DNA of 64,000 nucleotides, taken from Clostridia bacterium (GTDB lineage: Bacteria > Bacillota > Clostridia > TANB77 > CAG-508). The notes beneath the pieces are model-generated. The model was not told where the DNA came from. It worked only from the letters and a program-made list of their open reading frames with translations, and ran no database searches. Below, in pieces: positions 8,396 to 15,360 of this stretch. The stretch is taken from the NCBI GenBank assembly GCA_900753165.1, contig CAADYC010000089.1:18046-82045 (forward strand), in the 5' to 3' direction. The position numbers and the translations under genes were made by a program. Numbering within the stretch: position 1 is the first letter of the stretch; each line of letters opens with the position of its first letter.

Positions 8396-8647
8396 ATGAT
8401 AGAAATAATTAAAAATATTTTATTTGGAGTAGCTCTAATAAGTGGAAGTATATGCACAATATTATTATTTTTAATTTTATTATATAGAGTAATACTTATC
8501 TTTATAGATAATATGAAAAATGCAAATGTTTTTAGACAATGTTTGATGATTTATATTCACAGAAAAAGACCTGATATAAAAATAGAATTAGAAGATATTG
8601 ATATACAAAAACAAGGAATACATTTGAATAAGAAAAATAAGGAGTAA
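8396..8647 (+). CDS. Small membrane protein (83 aa)
   Basis: GGAGGAGAA precedes ATG 8396. One long or two short hydrophobic helices (ILFGVALISGSICTILLFLI), then a basic hydrophilic tail. Function unknown. Confidence 0.65.
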   Translation: MIEIIKNILFGVALISGSICTILLFLILLYRVILIFIDNMKNANVFRQCLMIYIHRKRPDIKIELEDIDIQKQGIHLNKKNKE

Positions 8648-8654
8648 ATAAGAT

Positions 8655-8921
8655 ATGAGTTGCAAAGCTAAATTAAGACCAGATATAAAAGATAGAGGTA
8701 AACCAAGTGTAGAATTTGTTTTTGAAGGCAAGCCTAGATACTTTTGTTATGGATATATAGACCAAAGTACAGAGGAATTAATAGATGAGTGTAGAGAATG
8801 CCCAGAAAACGTTTACAGAGCAGATGAAGTTATGCGAGATTTAAAAAAAGGAAAAAAAACTGTATATGAGGGTTTAAGAAATAGAACGTCTAAAATTTCC
8901 AAGGAGAGGAGTAATACATAG
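8655..8921 (+). CDS. Cys-containing phage protein (88 aa)
   Basis: MSCKAKLRPD start and CRECPENVYRADEV. A Cys in strand FCYGYID and the CRECP pair suggest a metal site. Typical of small early proteins of Firmicute phages, function unknown. Confidence 0.7.
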   Translation: MSCKAKLRPDIKDRGKPSVEFVFEGKPRYFCYGYIDQSTEELIDECRECPENVYRADEVMRDLKKGKKTVYEGLRNRTSKISKERSNT

Positions 8922-9202
8922 TGAAAGAAAAAACAGTAGATAAAATTAAAATAGAAAATGAAAGAGATAAAAATTTATATATGCAAGGATATGAACAAGC
9001 ATTAAAAGATATAAATTTAGATAAATTTTTTCAAGAGGGATATATTTATGGAATCGAAGTTGAAAATAAGAATTGTATTAGAAATTTAGAAGAATTTATT
9101 TATGAATTAAAAGAAAAAAGGGAAAAAGGAAGTATTGTTATAGGCTATTGGCAAATAAAAAATATGATAGAGGAGATTATAAAACAATGCAAGATAAATT
9201 AG
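8921..9202 (+). CDS. Hypothetical phage protein (93 aa)
   Basis: GTG start 8921 after GGAGAGGAG. Predicted helical (MQGYEQALKDINLDKFFQEG). The 3' end overlaps the next gene by 16 bases. Function unknown. Confidence 0.65.
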   Translation: MKEKTVDKIKIENERDKNLYMQGYEQALKDINLDKFFQEGYIYGIEVENKNCIRNLEEFIYELKEKREKGSIVIGYWQIKNMIEEIIKQCKIN

Positions 9203-9501
9203 ATAAAATAAAATTTTATGAGCAATTAAAAAGATTTAATAATAAATATATACCAATTTTTATAATGATGCCAATTAATTCTAACAGTAAATATTCAATT
9301 ATTTTAGATGAAAATAGAGTTGGACAGAAAATAACTCATGATTATACTTTACAAATTTTTGATAGAACAAAATCAGGATATGAAAAGTATTTATGTAATG
9401 ACATTGAATTTAACTTAATAAATGAAAATATAAAGACAGATTATCAATTATATAAATTTATATGTGAGAAAATAGGAGGTGTTTTAAGTGAAAGAAAATA
9501 G
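9187..9501 (+). CDS. Hypothetical phage protein (104 aa)
   Basis: ATG 9187 is chosen because GAGGAG lies at the right spacing; the earlier ATG 9148 is buried in the upstream gene. Mixed alpha/beta (NSKYSIILDENRVGQKI). No family recognised. Confidence 0.65.
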   Translation: MQDKLDKIKFYEQLKRFNNKYIPIFIMMPINSNSKYSIILDENRVGQKITHDYTLQIFDRTKSGYEKYLCNDIEFNLINENIKTDYQLYKFICEKIGGVLSERK

Positions 9502-9715
9502 TATAGAAGATAGAGTTAATATATTAAAAATAGAATGTTATATTACAATAAATGATGAGAAAGAGCCAATCTTAAATATTGGTACAAGCTTTTCAAATAT
9601 GATAGAAAGTGAAAAATTTAAGTATTATAATGATGAGTTACATAAAAATATTAAACCAGTTTTAAACGATTTAAAACAAATGTTATTGACTACATTGGAA
9701 ATGGAGGAAGAATGA
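9488..9715 (+). CDS. Hypothetical phage protein (75 aa)
   Basis: GTG start with AGGAGGTG upstream, overlapping both neighbours. Sequence NILKIECYITINDEKEPI suggests a small beta domain. Function unknown. Confidence 0.6.
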   Translation: MKENSIEDRVNILKIECYITINDEKEPILNIGTSFSNMIESEKFKYYNDELHKNIKPVLNDLKQMLLTTLEMEEE

Positions 9716-10191
9716 ACGAGGAAGAAAAGAATGCGATTGAAGAATTTAGAAAACAACTAAGATTAGCAATAAATATTGATGATGTTACAACTGCTATAAG
9801 AAATGACAATGCTCAAACAATATTAAATCTAATAGAAAAACTTCAAAAAGAGAATGAAGAGTTAAAAGAATATAAAAAAATTGCAGAATTAACAAAAATA
9901 AGTTGTTGCACTGCTCAAAATTGCGAAGCATTAAACAATTCAATTAAAAGTGAATTAGAAAATCAAAAATTAAAAGAGGAATTAAATGATATAAATCAAA
10001 AGTGGATTCAAAAAGTAAAAGACAAGATTGAAAAAGAAATAAAGTATCATGAAAAGAACATATTAGATATAGAGAATATAACTATGTTAAAGAGTAAAAC
10101 AGCTAAAGAAGAAGCGAAAATTGAGTTCAATAAATATGTAATAGTAGTTTTAAAAAAGATGTTACAAGAACTACTAGAAGGGAGAAAATAA
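9712..10191 (+). CDS. Coiled-coil phage protein (159 aa)
   Basis: Long charged helices (IEKLQKENEELKEYKKIAEL) with a central CCTAQNC motif that could bind metal. ATGA overlap with the upstream stop. Similar coiled-coil proteins occupy early blocks of Clostridial phages; role unknown. Confidence 0.7.
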   Translation: MNEEEKNAIEEFRKQLRLAINIDDVTTAIRNDNAQTILNLIEKLQKENEELKEYKKIAELTKISCCTAQNCEALNNSIKSELENQKLKEELNDINQKWIQKVKDKIEKEIKYHEKNILDIENITMLKSKTAKEEAKIEFNKYVIVVLKKMLQELLEGRK

Positions 10192-10192
10192 A

Positions 10193-10306
10193 ATGAATGG
10201 AAATGATAATGGATTCATAAAAAATAGAAATAAAGAAAAACAAAGACAAAATAATGTAAGAGAATATCAAAGAAAATTCTTAAATAAAAAAATGAAAAGA
10301 GGATAA
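10193..10306 (+). CDS. Small basic protein (37 aa)
   Basis: AGGGAGAAAATAAA precedes ATG 10193. Very basic, Asn/Lys/Arg-rich. Coding is supported only by ribosome site and operon position. Confidence 0.5.
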   Translation: MNGNDNGFIKNRNKEKQRQNNVREYQRKFLNKKMKRG

Positions 10307-10331
10307 ATAATAAGAAAGTAGAGGAATTAGG

Positions 10332-10742
10332 ATGGAAATAAAAGAAAAAAGTTTAGATTTAAAATTAAATAAAGGACATGCAGTATGTTTTGATTTTGAT
10401 GGTGTAATACATAAATATTCAAAAGGTTGGCAAGATGGAAGTATATATGATGAATATAATAAGGAAGTATTAGACTTAATGTTATTATTACAAAAATTAG
10501 AAATACCAATATTTATATGTTCTACAAGAGAACCAATACAAATAATAAATTGGTGGAATAAACAAGGATTTTGGTGTGAAGCAATAAGTATAAGTAATGA
10601 CAAAACATTTTGGAATGATTTGAAATATACAGGTGTAACAAATAGAAAATTACCAGCACAATTATATATAGATGATAGAGCATATAAATATACTGGACAA
10701 ACAGTAAAACAGTTTATATTAGATAACTCAGAGGAGGACTAA
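10332..10742 (+). CDS. HAD-superfamily hydrolase-like phage protein
   Basis: HAD motif I is CFDFDGVIH (residues 19-27) with the nucleophile Asp; motif II is FICSTRE; motif IV region is LYIDDRAYKYTGQ. At 136 aa it is a minimal, cap-less HAD as in phage phosphatase-like proteins. Substrate unknown; a nucleotide or polynucleotide phosphatase is a guess. Confidence 0.85.
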   Translation: MEIKEKSLDLKLNKGHAVCFDFDGVIHKYSKGWQDGSIYDEYNKEVLDLMLLLQKLEIPIFICSTREPIQIINWWNKQGFWCEAISISNDKTFWNDLKYTGVTNRKLPAQLYIDDRAYKYTGQTVKQFILDNSEED

Positions 10743-10745
10743 CAT

Positions 10746-11084
10746 ATGACAAAAGAACAAGCAATAGAAAGACTAAAAAAATTAGATTATTTACTTGATG
10801 ATGTATATAGTACAGGATTAGTTGAAGATGAAGAAAGAAACAAATATCAAGATGCAATAGAAACGGTTTTGCCTATGCTAGAAGAAAAAGACAAAACAAT
10901 TTCAAGTAAAGACAAAATAATAGATTTAATGGCAAATCATATAGCAACAAGTGATAGTGACTTATGCGAGTATTTAGATATAACAACTAAATGTAAATAT
11001 TATGCAGGAGACAATGGAAAAACTTGTGATAACTGTATAAAACAATATTTTGAAAATAAAGCAAAAGAATTATTAAATAAATAA
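10746..11084 (+). CDS. Hypothetical phage protein (112 aa)
   Basis: N-terminal helical region (QAIERLKKLDYLLDDVYSTG) and a C-terminal Cys cluster (CKYYAGDNGKTCDNC), likely metal-binding. GAGGAGG precedes the start. Function unknown. Confidence 0.7.
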   Translation: MTKEQAIERLKKLDYLLDDVYSTGLVEDEERNKYQDAIETVLPMLEEKDKTISSKDKIIDLMANHIATSDSDLCEYLDITTKCKYYAGDNGKTCDNCIKQYFENKAKELLNK

Positions 11085-11088
11085 AAGA

Positions 11089-11140
11089 GCATACTACATC
11101 TAAAGAGTTTCTAAAGAGAATCTAAAGAGGTGTGGTATGC
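11089..11140. repeat. Three 11-bp direct repeats framed by a 10-bp inverted repeat
   Basis: Arms GCATACTACA (11089-11098) and TGTGGTATGC (11131-11140) enclose three tandem TCTAAAGAG-plus-2 units starting at 11099, 11110 and 11121. The repeats fill the loop exactly. The right arm contains the start codon of the next gene (11137). Helical phasing suggests protein-binding iterons or a translation-masking stem. Confidence 0.75.
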
Positions 11141-11346
11141 AAGATAAAGAGATAATTCAAAAATGGAAGCAAGGATTAAGCAAGAATCAATTAGCAACAA
11201 TGTATAAAAGACAATATAATCAAGAAATAAGGATAATAAGATCAAGTGTAAGACACAGACACGATGGAAGATACATAAGCAATTATGAAGCATTAGCTTA
11301 TGTAGAAAAAATATTGTATAATTATATAAAAAAAGGAGAAACGTAA
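11137..11346 (+). CDS. Small helix-turn-helix-like protein (69 aa)
   Basis: GLSKNQLATMYKRQYNQEI and EIRIIRSSVRHRH suggest a small DNA-binding helix-turn-helix. AAAGAGGTG precedes ATG 11137, both inside the repeat structure 11089-11140, which it may bind. Role inferred only. Confidence 0.65.
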   Translation: MQDKEIIQKWKQGLSKNQLATMYKRQYNQEIRIIRSSVRHRHDGRYISNYEALAYVEKILYNYIKKGET

Positions 11347-11640
11347 ATGAAAAATAAAAAAATAGAAAAAGAGTTAAATAAAATAAAAGATGTAAAAGAC
11401 ATTGTTGCTTATATTGAAAGCTTAGAGAATGAACTAGAGAAAAAAGGAGAAGAAAATTTAAAGTTAATAGATGAAAGAATATCAATAATAGAAGAGTTAG
11501 AAGAAAAAATAAGAGTTCAAGCAATGCTAATAAGATTAAGCAAAAATGACAAAAAATTAAAAGAAACAGGAATACGCAGAAATGTCATCTACAAAGAAGT
11601 ATTAGATATTTTTAAGAAGAATGACAAAAAATTGTTTTGA
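11347..11640 (+). CDS. Coiled-coil phage protein (97 aa)
   Basis: Starts right after the upstream gene with AAAGGAGAAACGTAA. Heptad-rich charged helix (SLENELEKKGEENLKLIDER). Function unknown. Confidence 0.65.
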   Translation: MKNKKIEKELNKIKDVKDIVAYIESLENELEKKGEENLKLIDERISIIEELEEKIRVQAMLIRLSKNDKKLKETGIRRNVIYKEVLDIFKKNDKKLF

Positions 11641-11654
11641 GAGAGGGTAAACAA

Positions 11655-11849
11655 ATGACAATAAATCACATATACAACGTAGTAGTAGACACAATGAATA
11701 AATTAGAAGATATAGACTTTATAAGTTTAGACAAGAGAAAATATAATCAGCAACAACTGAATGAAGCATATAGAATCTTAGATGATTTCAAAGAAGAATT
11801 GATAAGAGAAGATATAAAAAATAAACAGAAAGGAGCACAAAAGATATGA
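11655..11849 (+). CDS. Hypothetical phage protein (64 aa)
   Basis: ATG 11655 with GAGAGGG upstream; TTG 11637 is less likely. Helical (YNQQQLNEAYRILDDFKEEL). Overlaps the activator start by 4 bases. Confidence 0.6.
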   Translation: MTINHIYNVVVDTMNKLEDIDFISLDKRKYNQQQLNEAYRILDDFKEELIREDIKNKQKGAQKI

Positions 11850-12322
11850 CTAGAGAAGATTTGATAGTATTATTAAAAGAATATAAAGAAAATAAAGCAA
11901 GATTAAATATTAAACTTAAAGAATTAAAGACAGCAAGAATAAAATTGAAATATGTTGATTCTGATACAAATATGACATCTTCATACGGAGATAATCAAGA
12001 TATACATAGTAAAAATCAAATAAGTGATAAAGTATCAAGAAAAGTAGAAGAAAATGACACAAAAAGAATTGAACTAGAAAAGAAAATAGAAGAATTAGAA
12101 GAGGAAGTCAGAGAACTAAGAGAAAAAGTTGACACTGTAGAAGACAGGCTAGAGGGGTTAAAGTTTAAAGAAAGAGAAATATTAACAGCATATTATGTAG
12201 AAGGAATGACAGCAGAAGATATAGGAAATAGACTATATTTTCAATTATTTAGTCAGACAAGAAGCGGCAGACATATACAAAGAATAATAGAAAAAGCAAC
12301 AGAAAAAATGGTCAAACTATAA
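11846..12322 (+). CDS. Sigma-region-4-like late transcription activator
   Basis: Residues 60-105 are coiled coil; the C-terminus (LKFKEREILTAYYVEGMTAE, DIGNRL, SGRHIQRIIEKATEKM) matches the sigma-70 region 4-type helix-turn-helix of phage late regulators (ArpU/RinA-like). At 158 aa it has the usual length. It ends 2 bases before the phased repeats of the late promoter, so those are its likely binding sites. Tight coupling to the upstream early operon makes it the early-to-late switch. Confidence 0.8.
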   Translation: MTREDLIVLLKEYKENKARLNIKLKELKTARIKLKYVDSDTNMTSSYGDNQDIHSKNQISDKVSRKVEENDTKRIELEKKIEELEEEVRELREKVDTVEDRLEGLKFKEREILTAYYVEGMTAEDIGNRLYFQLFSQTRSGRHIQRIIEKATEKMVKL

Positions 12323-12323
12323 A

Positions 12324-12379
12324 TGTCGTAAAAATGTCGTAAATATATCGTAGTATTATACAAATATATATAGTATAAT
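12324..12379 (+). promoter_or_regulatory. Activator-dependent late promoter
   Basis: TGTCGTA at 12324 and 12335 and TATCGTA at 12346 are spaced exactly 11 bases. TATAAT lies at 12374-12379, and there is no -35 consensus 17 bases upstream, as expected for an activated promoter. The sites follow the activator gene directly. Confidence 0.75.
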
Positions 12380-12426
12380 AGCAATAGTAAAAAAGCTGAA
12401 AGGCAAATTTAAGGTAATCACTGTTA

Positions 12427-12456
12427 AGAATAGATGTTTTAAATGTCTATTCTTTT
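12427..12456 (+). terminator. Leader terminator of the late transcript
   Basis: AGAATAG (12427-12433) pairs with CTATTCT (12447-12453), followed by TTTT. It lies between the late promoter and the first late gene, so antitermination is possible. Confidence 0.6.
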
Positions 12457-12478
12457 TATTATGAAAGGAAGTATGAAA

Positions 12479-12964
12479 ATGGAATTTAAAAAAGCATATG
12501 AAGCATTAAAACAAGGACATAAAATAAAAAGAGAACATTGGAGAGGGTATTGGGTAAAAGAAAATGGAACTATAACAATGCATTGCAAAGATGGTAGTGT
12601 AATTCCATTTTTAGAAACGGAAGATATATTTGTAGATTTAGATAATATAGTAGCAGACAATTGGATTGTTTGCGATGATATAGATGAGCAAAAATTAAAT
12701 ATACAAACATTTACATTTGGAGAAGCTATATCTAATTTGAAAAGAGGCAAAAGAATACAAAGACAAGGTTGGAATGGTAAAGGACAATATATAGAACTTG
12801 CAACTTGTATAAGTTATAAAAACTCTAATAATGAAATAATAAATGCTGAACATGATGCAATAGGAAACAAAGCAATAGCATTTGTAGGAACATCAGGAGT
12901 TCAATTAGGTTGGCTAGCTAGTCAAGCTGATATGTTAGCAGAAGACTGGAAATTAGTAGATTAG
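12479..12964 (+). CDS. Tandem Tad2-like (DUF2829) anti-Thoeris candidate
   Basis: Two DUF2829-type domains in one 161-aa chain. Domain 1 (1-70): MEFKKAYEALKQGHKIKREH...IVADNWIVCD. Domain 2 (78-161): FGEAISNLKRGKRIQRQGWN...WLASQADMLAEDWKLVD, with the family hallmark ending LASQxDMLAEDW. Known single-domain Tad2 proteins sequester the Thoeris signal gcADPR and act as oligomers; the tandem form may be a fused dimer. ATG 12479 follows AAGGAAG with good spacing. It is the first gene of the late transcript. Confidence 0.8.
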   Translation: MEFKKAYEALKQGHKIKREHWRGYWVKENGTITMHCKDGSVIPFLETEDIFVDLDNIVADNWIVCDDIDEQKLNIQTFTFGEAISNLKRGKRIQRQGWNGKGQYIELATCISYKNSNNEIINAEHDAIGNKAIAFVGTSGVQLGWLASQADMLAEDWKLVD

Positions 12965-13089
12965 TTATTACCAGTATGCTAGGTAACTGATAATATATAG
13001 TTTGTTATGTTTGGTTGAATGTAATAAACCTCCTTTCGATGTATTTATATAAACTTTTGCAGAACTTACCTAGCGAGTTCTAAATATAT
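12965..13089 (+). other. Leader between Tad2-like gene and tRNAs
   Basis: No gene. GCTAGGTAA (from about 12977) pairs with TTACCTAGC (about 13067-13075), and AGAACT/AGTTCT forms a nested hairpin at 13061-13081, just before the first tRNA; possible processing structure. Confidence 0.4.
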
Positions 13090-13165
13090 TGCATCTTAGT
13101 TCAAATGGTAGAACACAACACTTTGAATGTTGAAGTTTCAAGTTCGAGTCTTGAAGGTGCATCCA
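13090..13165 (+). tRNA. tRNA-Gln (TTG)
   Basis: Acceptor TGCATCT pairs with AGGTGCA (T1-A72 as in bacterial tRNA-Gln), D arm around TGGTAGA, anticodon stem CAACA/TGTTG with loop CTTTGAA (anticodon TTG), T arm with TTCGAGT, encoded CCA. Confidence 0.9.
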
Positions 13166-13170
13166 AAAAT

Positions 13171-13257
13171 GACAGATTAATTCAGAAGGTCTGAAACTTG
13201 TTTGCTAAACAATGTGTACCTAGATGGTATGAGGTTCAGGTCCTCAGTCTGTCGCCA
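13171..13257 (+). tRNA. tRNA-Ser (GCT)
   Basis: Acceptor GACAGAT pairs with GTCTGTC, anticodon loop TTGCTAA (anticodon GCT), a long variable arm (about GTACC...GGTAT) as expected for class II tRNA, T loop TTCAGGT, discriminator G and encoded CCA. Lies 5 bases after the tRNA-Gln. Confidence 0.85.
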
Positions 13258-13267
13258 AATGAATTTG

Positions 13268-13416
13268 TAAGTTGTATTAGTGATACAAAAAAGGCGAGGC
13301 GGAGTGAAGGTCCTGTATAGAAGTCAATTACCAGTACACATATACAGCTATCGGTCAGGTAAAAGAATATTGAGTTAGCTGCTCAATAAAACCCTTTGTG
13401 TCACTAATAGAGCTTA
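13268..13416 (+). ncRNA. Structured RNA closed by a 22-bp stem
   Basis: 13268-13289 (TAAGTTGTATTAGTGATACA...) pairs with 13395-13416 over 22 positions with three G-U or mismatch positions. Inside are CTGTATA/TATACAG and TTGAG/CTCAA hairpins. It follows the two tRNAs in the same transcript. It is not a tRNA and I recognise no known family. Confidence 0.6.
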
Positions 13417-13436
13417 TAAAGAAAAGAGGAAAAGAT

Positions 13437-13568
13437 ATGGAAATAAAAGTAAAAAACTTAAAAGATTTATCATTAAAAGAATTAAGTTGTATGAAAGTAA
13501 AAGATTTTAAATCAAAGGAATCAGCAGTTGATAGAACAACTACTGATTGTAATAAAACTATTTCTTAG
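13437..13568 (+). CDS. Small phage protein (43 aa)
   Basis: AAGAGGAAAAG precedes ATG 13437. Sequence MEIKVKNLKDLSLKEL then a polar tail. Its end overlaps the convergent minus gene by 11 bases. Function unknown. Confidence 0.5.
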   Translation: MEIKVKNLKDLSLKELSCMKVKDFKSKESAVDRTTTDCNKTIS

Positions 13569-13755
13569 GAGTTATATCATAGTTTTGAGTAAGCCAATTG
13601 TGATATTTTTCTAAAATCATACAAGTAATTTTAGAAGAACTTTGCAATATGTATGGATATCCTCTGTCGTTTGCATTTTCCTCTGTAACAGGAATTTCAG
13701 CAAAAGACAAATCTTCTTTAGAAATAGCATCTAAGAATTTTTTAAAATCTGGCAT
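13558..13755 (-). CDS. Small minus-strand phage protein (65 aa)
   Basis: TGGAGGTGA precedes ATG 13755, and a TATAAT-like box lies about 25 bases further upstream. It is the only minus-strand gene inside the late region, so it is independently transcribed, perhaps in the lysogen. Sequence MPDFKKFLDAISKEDLSFAE; no family recognised. Confidence 0.65.
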   Translation of the reverse strand: MPDFKKFLDAISKEDLSFAEIPVTEENANDRGYPYILQSSSKITCMILEKYHNWLTQNYDITPKK

Positions 13756-13848
13756 TATTAATCACCTCCAATCGAGATGATTATAACAAATTAAGAATAA
13801 AAATAATGTCGAAATATGTCAAAAAATAAAATAAAAGGAGATGTACAT

Positions 13849-13971
13849 ATGACTAATCAAGAAAGAATAGAACAATTCAAAAAAGAAAACTGTAGTAAAT
13901 GCAAAAAGAATATAGACTGTAAAATAACAAGAAGAATAGACGGAAAGTTAACATGCACAGAAGAGGAATAG
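13849..13971 (+). CDS. Small Cys-rich protein (40 aa)
   Basis: AAAGGAGATG precedes ATG 13849. Cys pattern CSKCKKNIDC plus a final Cys (KLTCTEEE) suggests a zinc-binding knuckle. Followed 3 bases later by another Cys-rich gene. Confidence 0.65.
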   Translation: MTNQERIEQFKKENCSKCKKNIDCKITRRIDGKLTCTEEE

Positions 13972-13974
13972 AGT

Positions 13975-14232
13975 ATGATTCAATGTTTGATAGATAATAA
14001 AATATGCCCAAACGGGAATAAAAAGTGTAAAGTATGTAAATTTGACAGTTGTGAGGAAGTTCTAGATATGATAGATGAAGAACAAAAATATAAAGATAAT
14101 GACAAATTAAAACAAATAAAAAATGAATTACCAGAACAGTGTAAAAACTGTTCTTTTTTAGAGATTACTAATTTACGAGAAGGTAAAGTATTTTGTCCTT
14201 ATATGATTAAAGAAAGGTGCATAATAAAATGA
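13975..14232 (+). CDS. Cys-rich phage protein (85 aa)
   Basis: Two Cys clusters: MIQCLIDNKICPNGNKKCKV and EQCKNCSFLEITNLREGKVF, probably two zinc sites. The stop overlaps the HELTH-protein start (ATGA). Confidence 0.7.
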   Translation: MIQCLIDNKICPNGNKKCKVCKFDSCEEVLDMIDEEQKYKDNDKLKQIKNELPEQCKNCSFLEITNLREGKVFCPYMIKERCIIK

Positions 14233-14603
14233 AATTTAAGATAAATAATACAGAATGGACAATAGAAGAAGTTGATGAAGCAACAATAAATAATGAAATG
14301 AAATCAGATGGGACTTTAGGAGTAACAATATATAGAACTCAAACAATAATGTTACTAAAAGACCAAGCTAATATAATAAAAACACTAAAACATGAATTAA
14401 CACACGTATGGCTATTTGAATATGGACATAGACCAGATGAAAAAAGATATAATGAAGAAGATATTTGTGAAATAGTTGCAAGTAGCAATGATTTTATAAA
14501 TGAAATAGTAGAACAATATAAACAAAATAATGGTGTAAAGATAGAACAAAGAATAGATTGCATTTTATTAGATGGAAAACAAATAACTTTTAAAAAGTTG
14601 TGA
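14229..14603 (+). CDS. HELTH-motif metallopeptidase-like phage protein
   Basis: KHELTHVWLFEYGH (about residues 56-69) is a zincin HExxH-type motif (HELTH) with a further downstream acidic segment NEEDICEIVA, as in small IrrE/ImmA- or SprT-like phage proteins. Length 124 aa from ATG 14229; the earlier GTG overlaps the ribosome site. Target unknown. Confidence 0.75.
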   Translation: MKFKINNTEWTIEEVDEATINNEMKSDGTLGVTIYRTQTIMLLKDQANIIKTLKHELTHVWLFEYGHRPDEKRYNEEDICEIVASSNDFINEIVEQYKQNNGVKIEQRIDCILLDGKQITFKKL

Positions 14604-14616
14604 GAGGTGAAGATAA

Positions 14617-14796
14617 ATGAATAACAAATATTTAATTGTTTATAACAAAGAAACTAAAGAAATAATAGCAATTATACCAGTAATAAAAGGAAATGGGTCC
14701 GCAATATTCAAAAAAGGATATGATTCTATAATAAAAGATTGTAACGAAAAGTATATAACTGGTGATGGAAAACATATTTATTTAGAAACAGAGTAG
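14617..14796 (+). CDS. Hypothetical phage protein (59 aa)
   Basis: GAGAGGTGA precedes ATG 14617. Beta-rich (YLIVYNKETKEIIAIIPVIK). Stop adjoins the terminase small subunit start. Function unknown. Confidence 0.6.
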   Translation: MNNKYLIVYNKETKEIIAIIPVIKGNGSAIFKKGYDSIIKDCNEKYITGDGKHIYLETE

Positions 14797-14805
14797 GTGA
14801 GTGAG

Positions 14806-15360
14806 GTGGCAAAGTATGACTGGAAGCAGTTAGAAAAAGAATACATATTAAGTAATTATAAATCAGTAAGTAGCTTCTTAAAAGATAAAGGAATATCTAT
14901 AAATGGAAGTACTAAAAAAAGTACTAAAGGTTGGAAAAATAAAAAAGTACTAAAAGAGGAACAAAAAAGTACTAAAGTTATAGAAAAAGTAATAGAAAAA
15001 GAATCAGAAAAAGAAGCTAATAAAATAATACAAGTAAAAGATATAGCAAATGATTTATTAAACAAAATAGTACAAGCAAACAACGAACTTAACATGCATA
15101 TAGCAAGAAATAAAAAAAAGACCAAGACAGTAGAATATAATTACGATATGTGCAAACCAAGTAAAGAAACAATAAACGAAGAGGAAGAAATAAAATCGTA
15201 TATAGATATTATAGATAGAAAAGGACTAAAAGAACTTACATCTGCATTGAAAGACTTAAATGATATATTAGGACCAAAAGAAGATGATGATGAAAATGAT
15301 AATTCATTTATAGAAGCCTTAAATGGAAAAACGGAGGACATTTGGAATGAAGAAGGGTAA
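14806..15360 (+). CDS. Terminase small subunit
   Basis: DNA-recognition subunit of the packaging motor. N-terminal helix-turn-helix (KYDWKQLEKEYILSNYKSVS), central coiled coil (VIEKVIEKESEKEANK), acidic C-terminus (PKEDDDENDNSF). GTG 14806 fits AGGTGAG better than GTG 14797, but both are possible. Overlaps the large subunit start by 14 bases. Confidence 0.85.
   Translation: MAKYDWKQLEKEYILSNYKSVSSFLKDKGISINGSTKKSTKGWKNKKVLKEEQKSTKVIEKVIEKESEKEANKIIQVKDIANDLLNKIVQANNELNMHIARNKKKTKTVEYNYDMCKPSKETINEEEEIKSYIDIIDRKGLKELTSALKDLNDILGPKEDDDENDNSFIEALNGKTEDIWNEEG

Noticed and set aside
13268..13416. A third tRNA after tRNA-Ser
   Set aside because: The outer stem is far too long and no D, anticodon and T arms can be placed.
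15323..15346. In-frame CGG near the terminase large subunit
   Set aside because: It is only in frame if translation starts at 15323; the ribosome site points to ATG 15347, downstream of the CGG.
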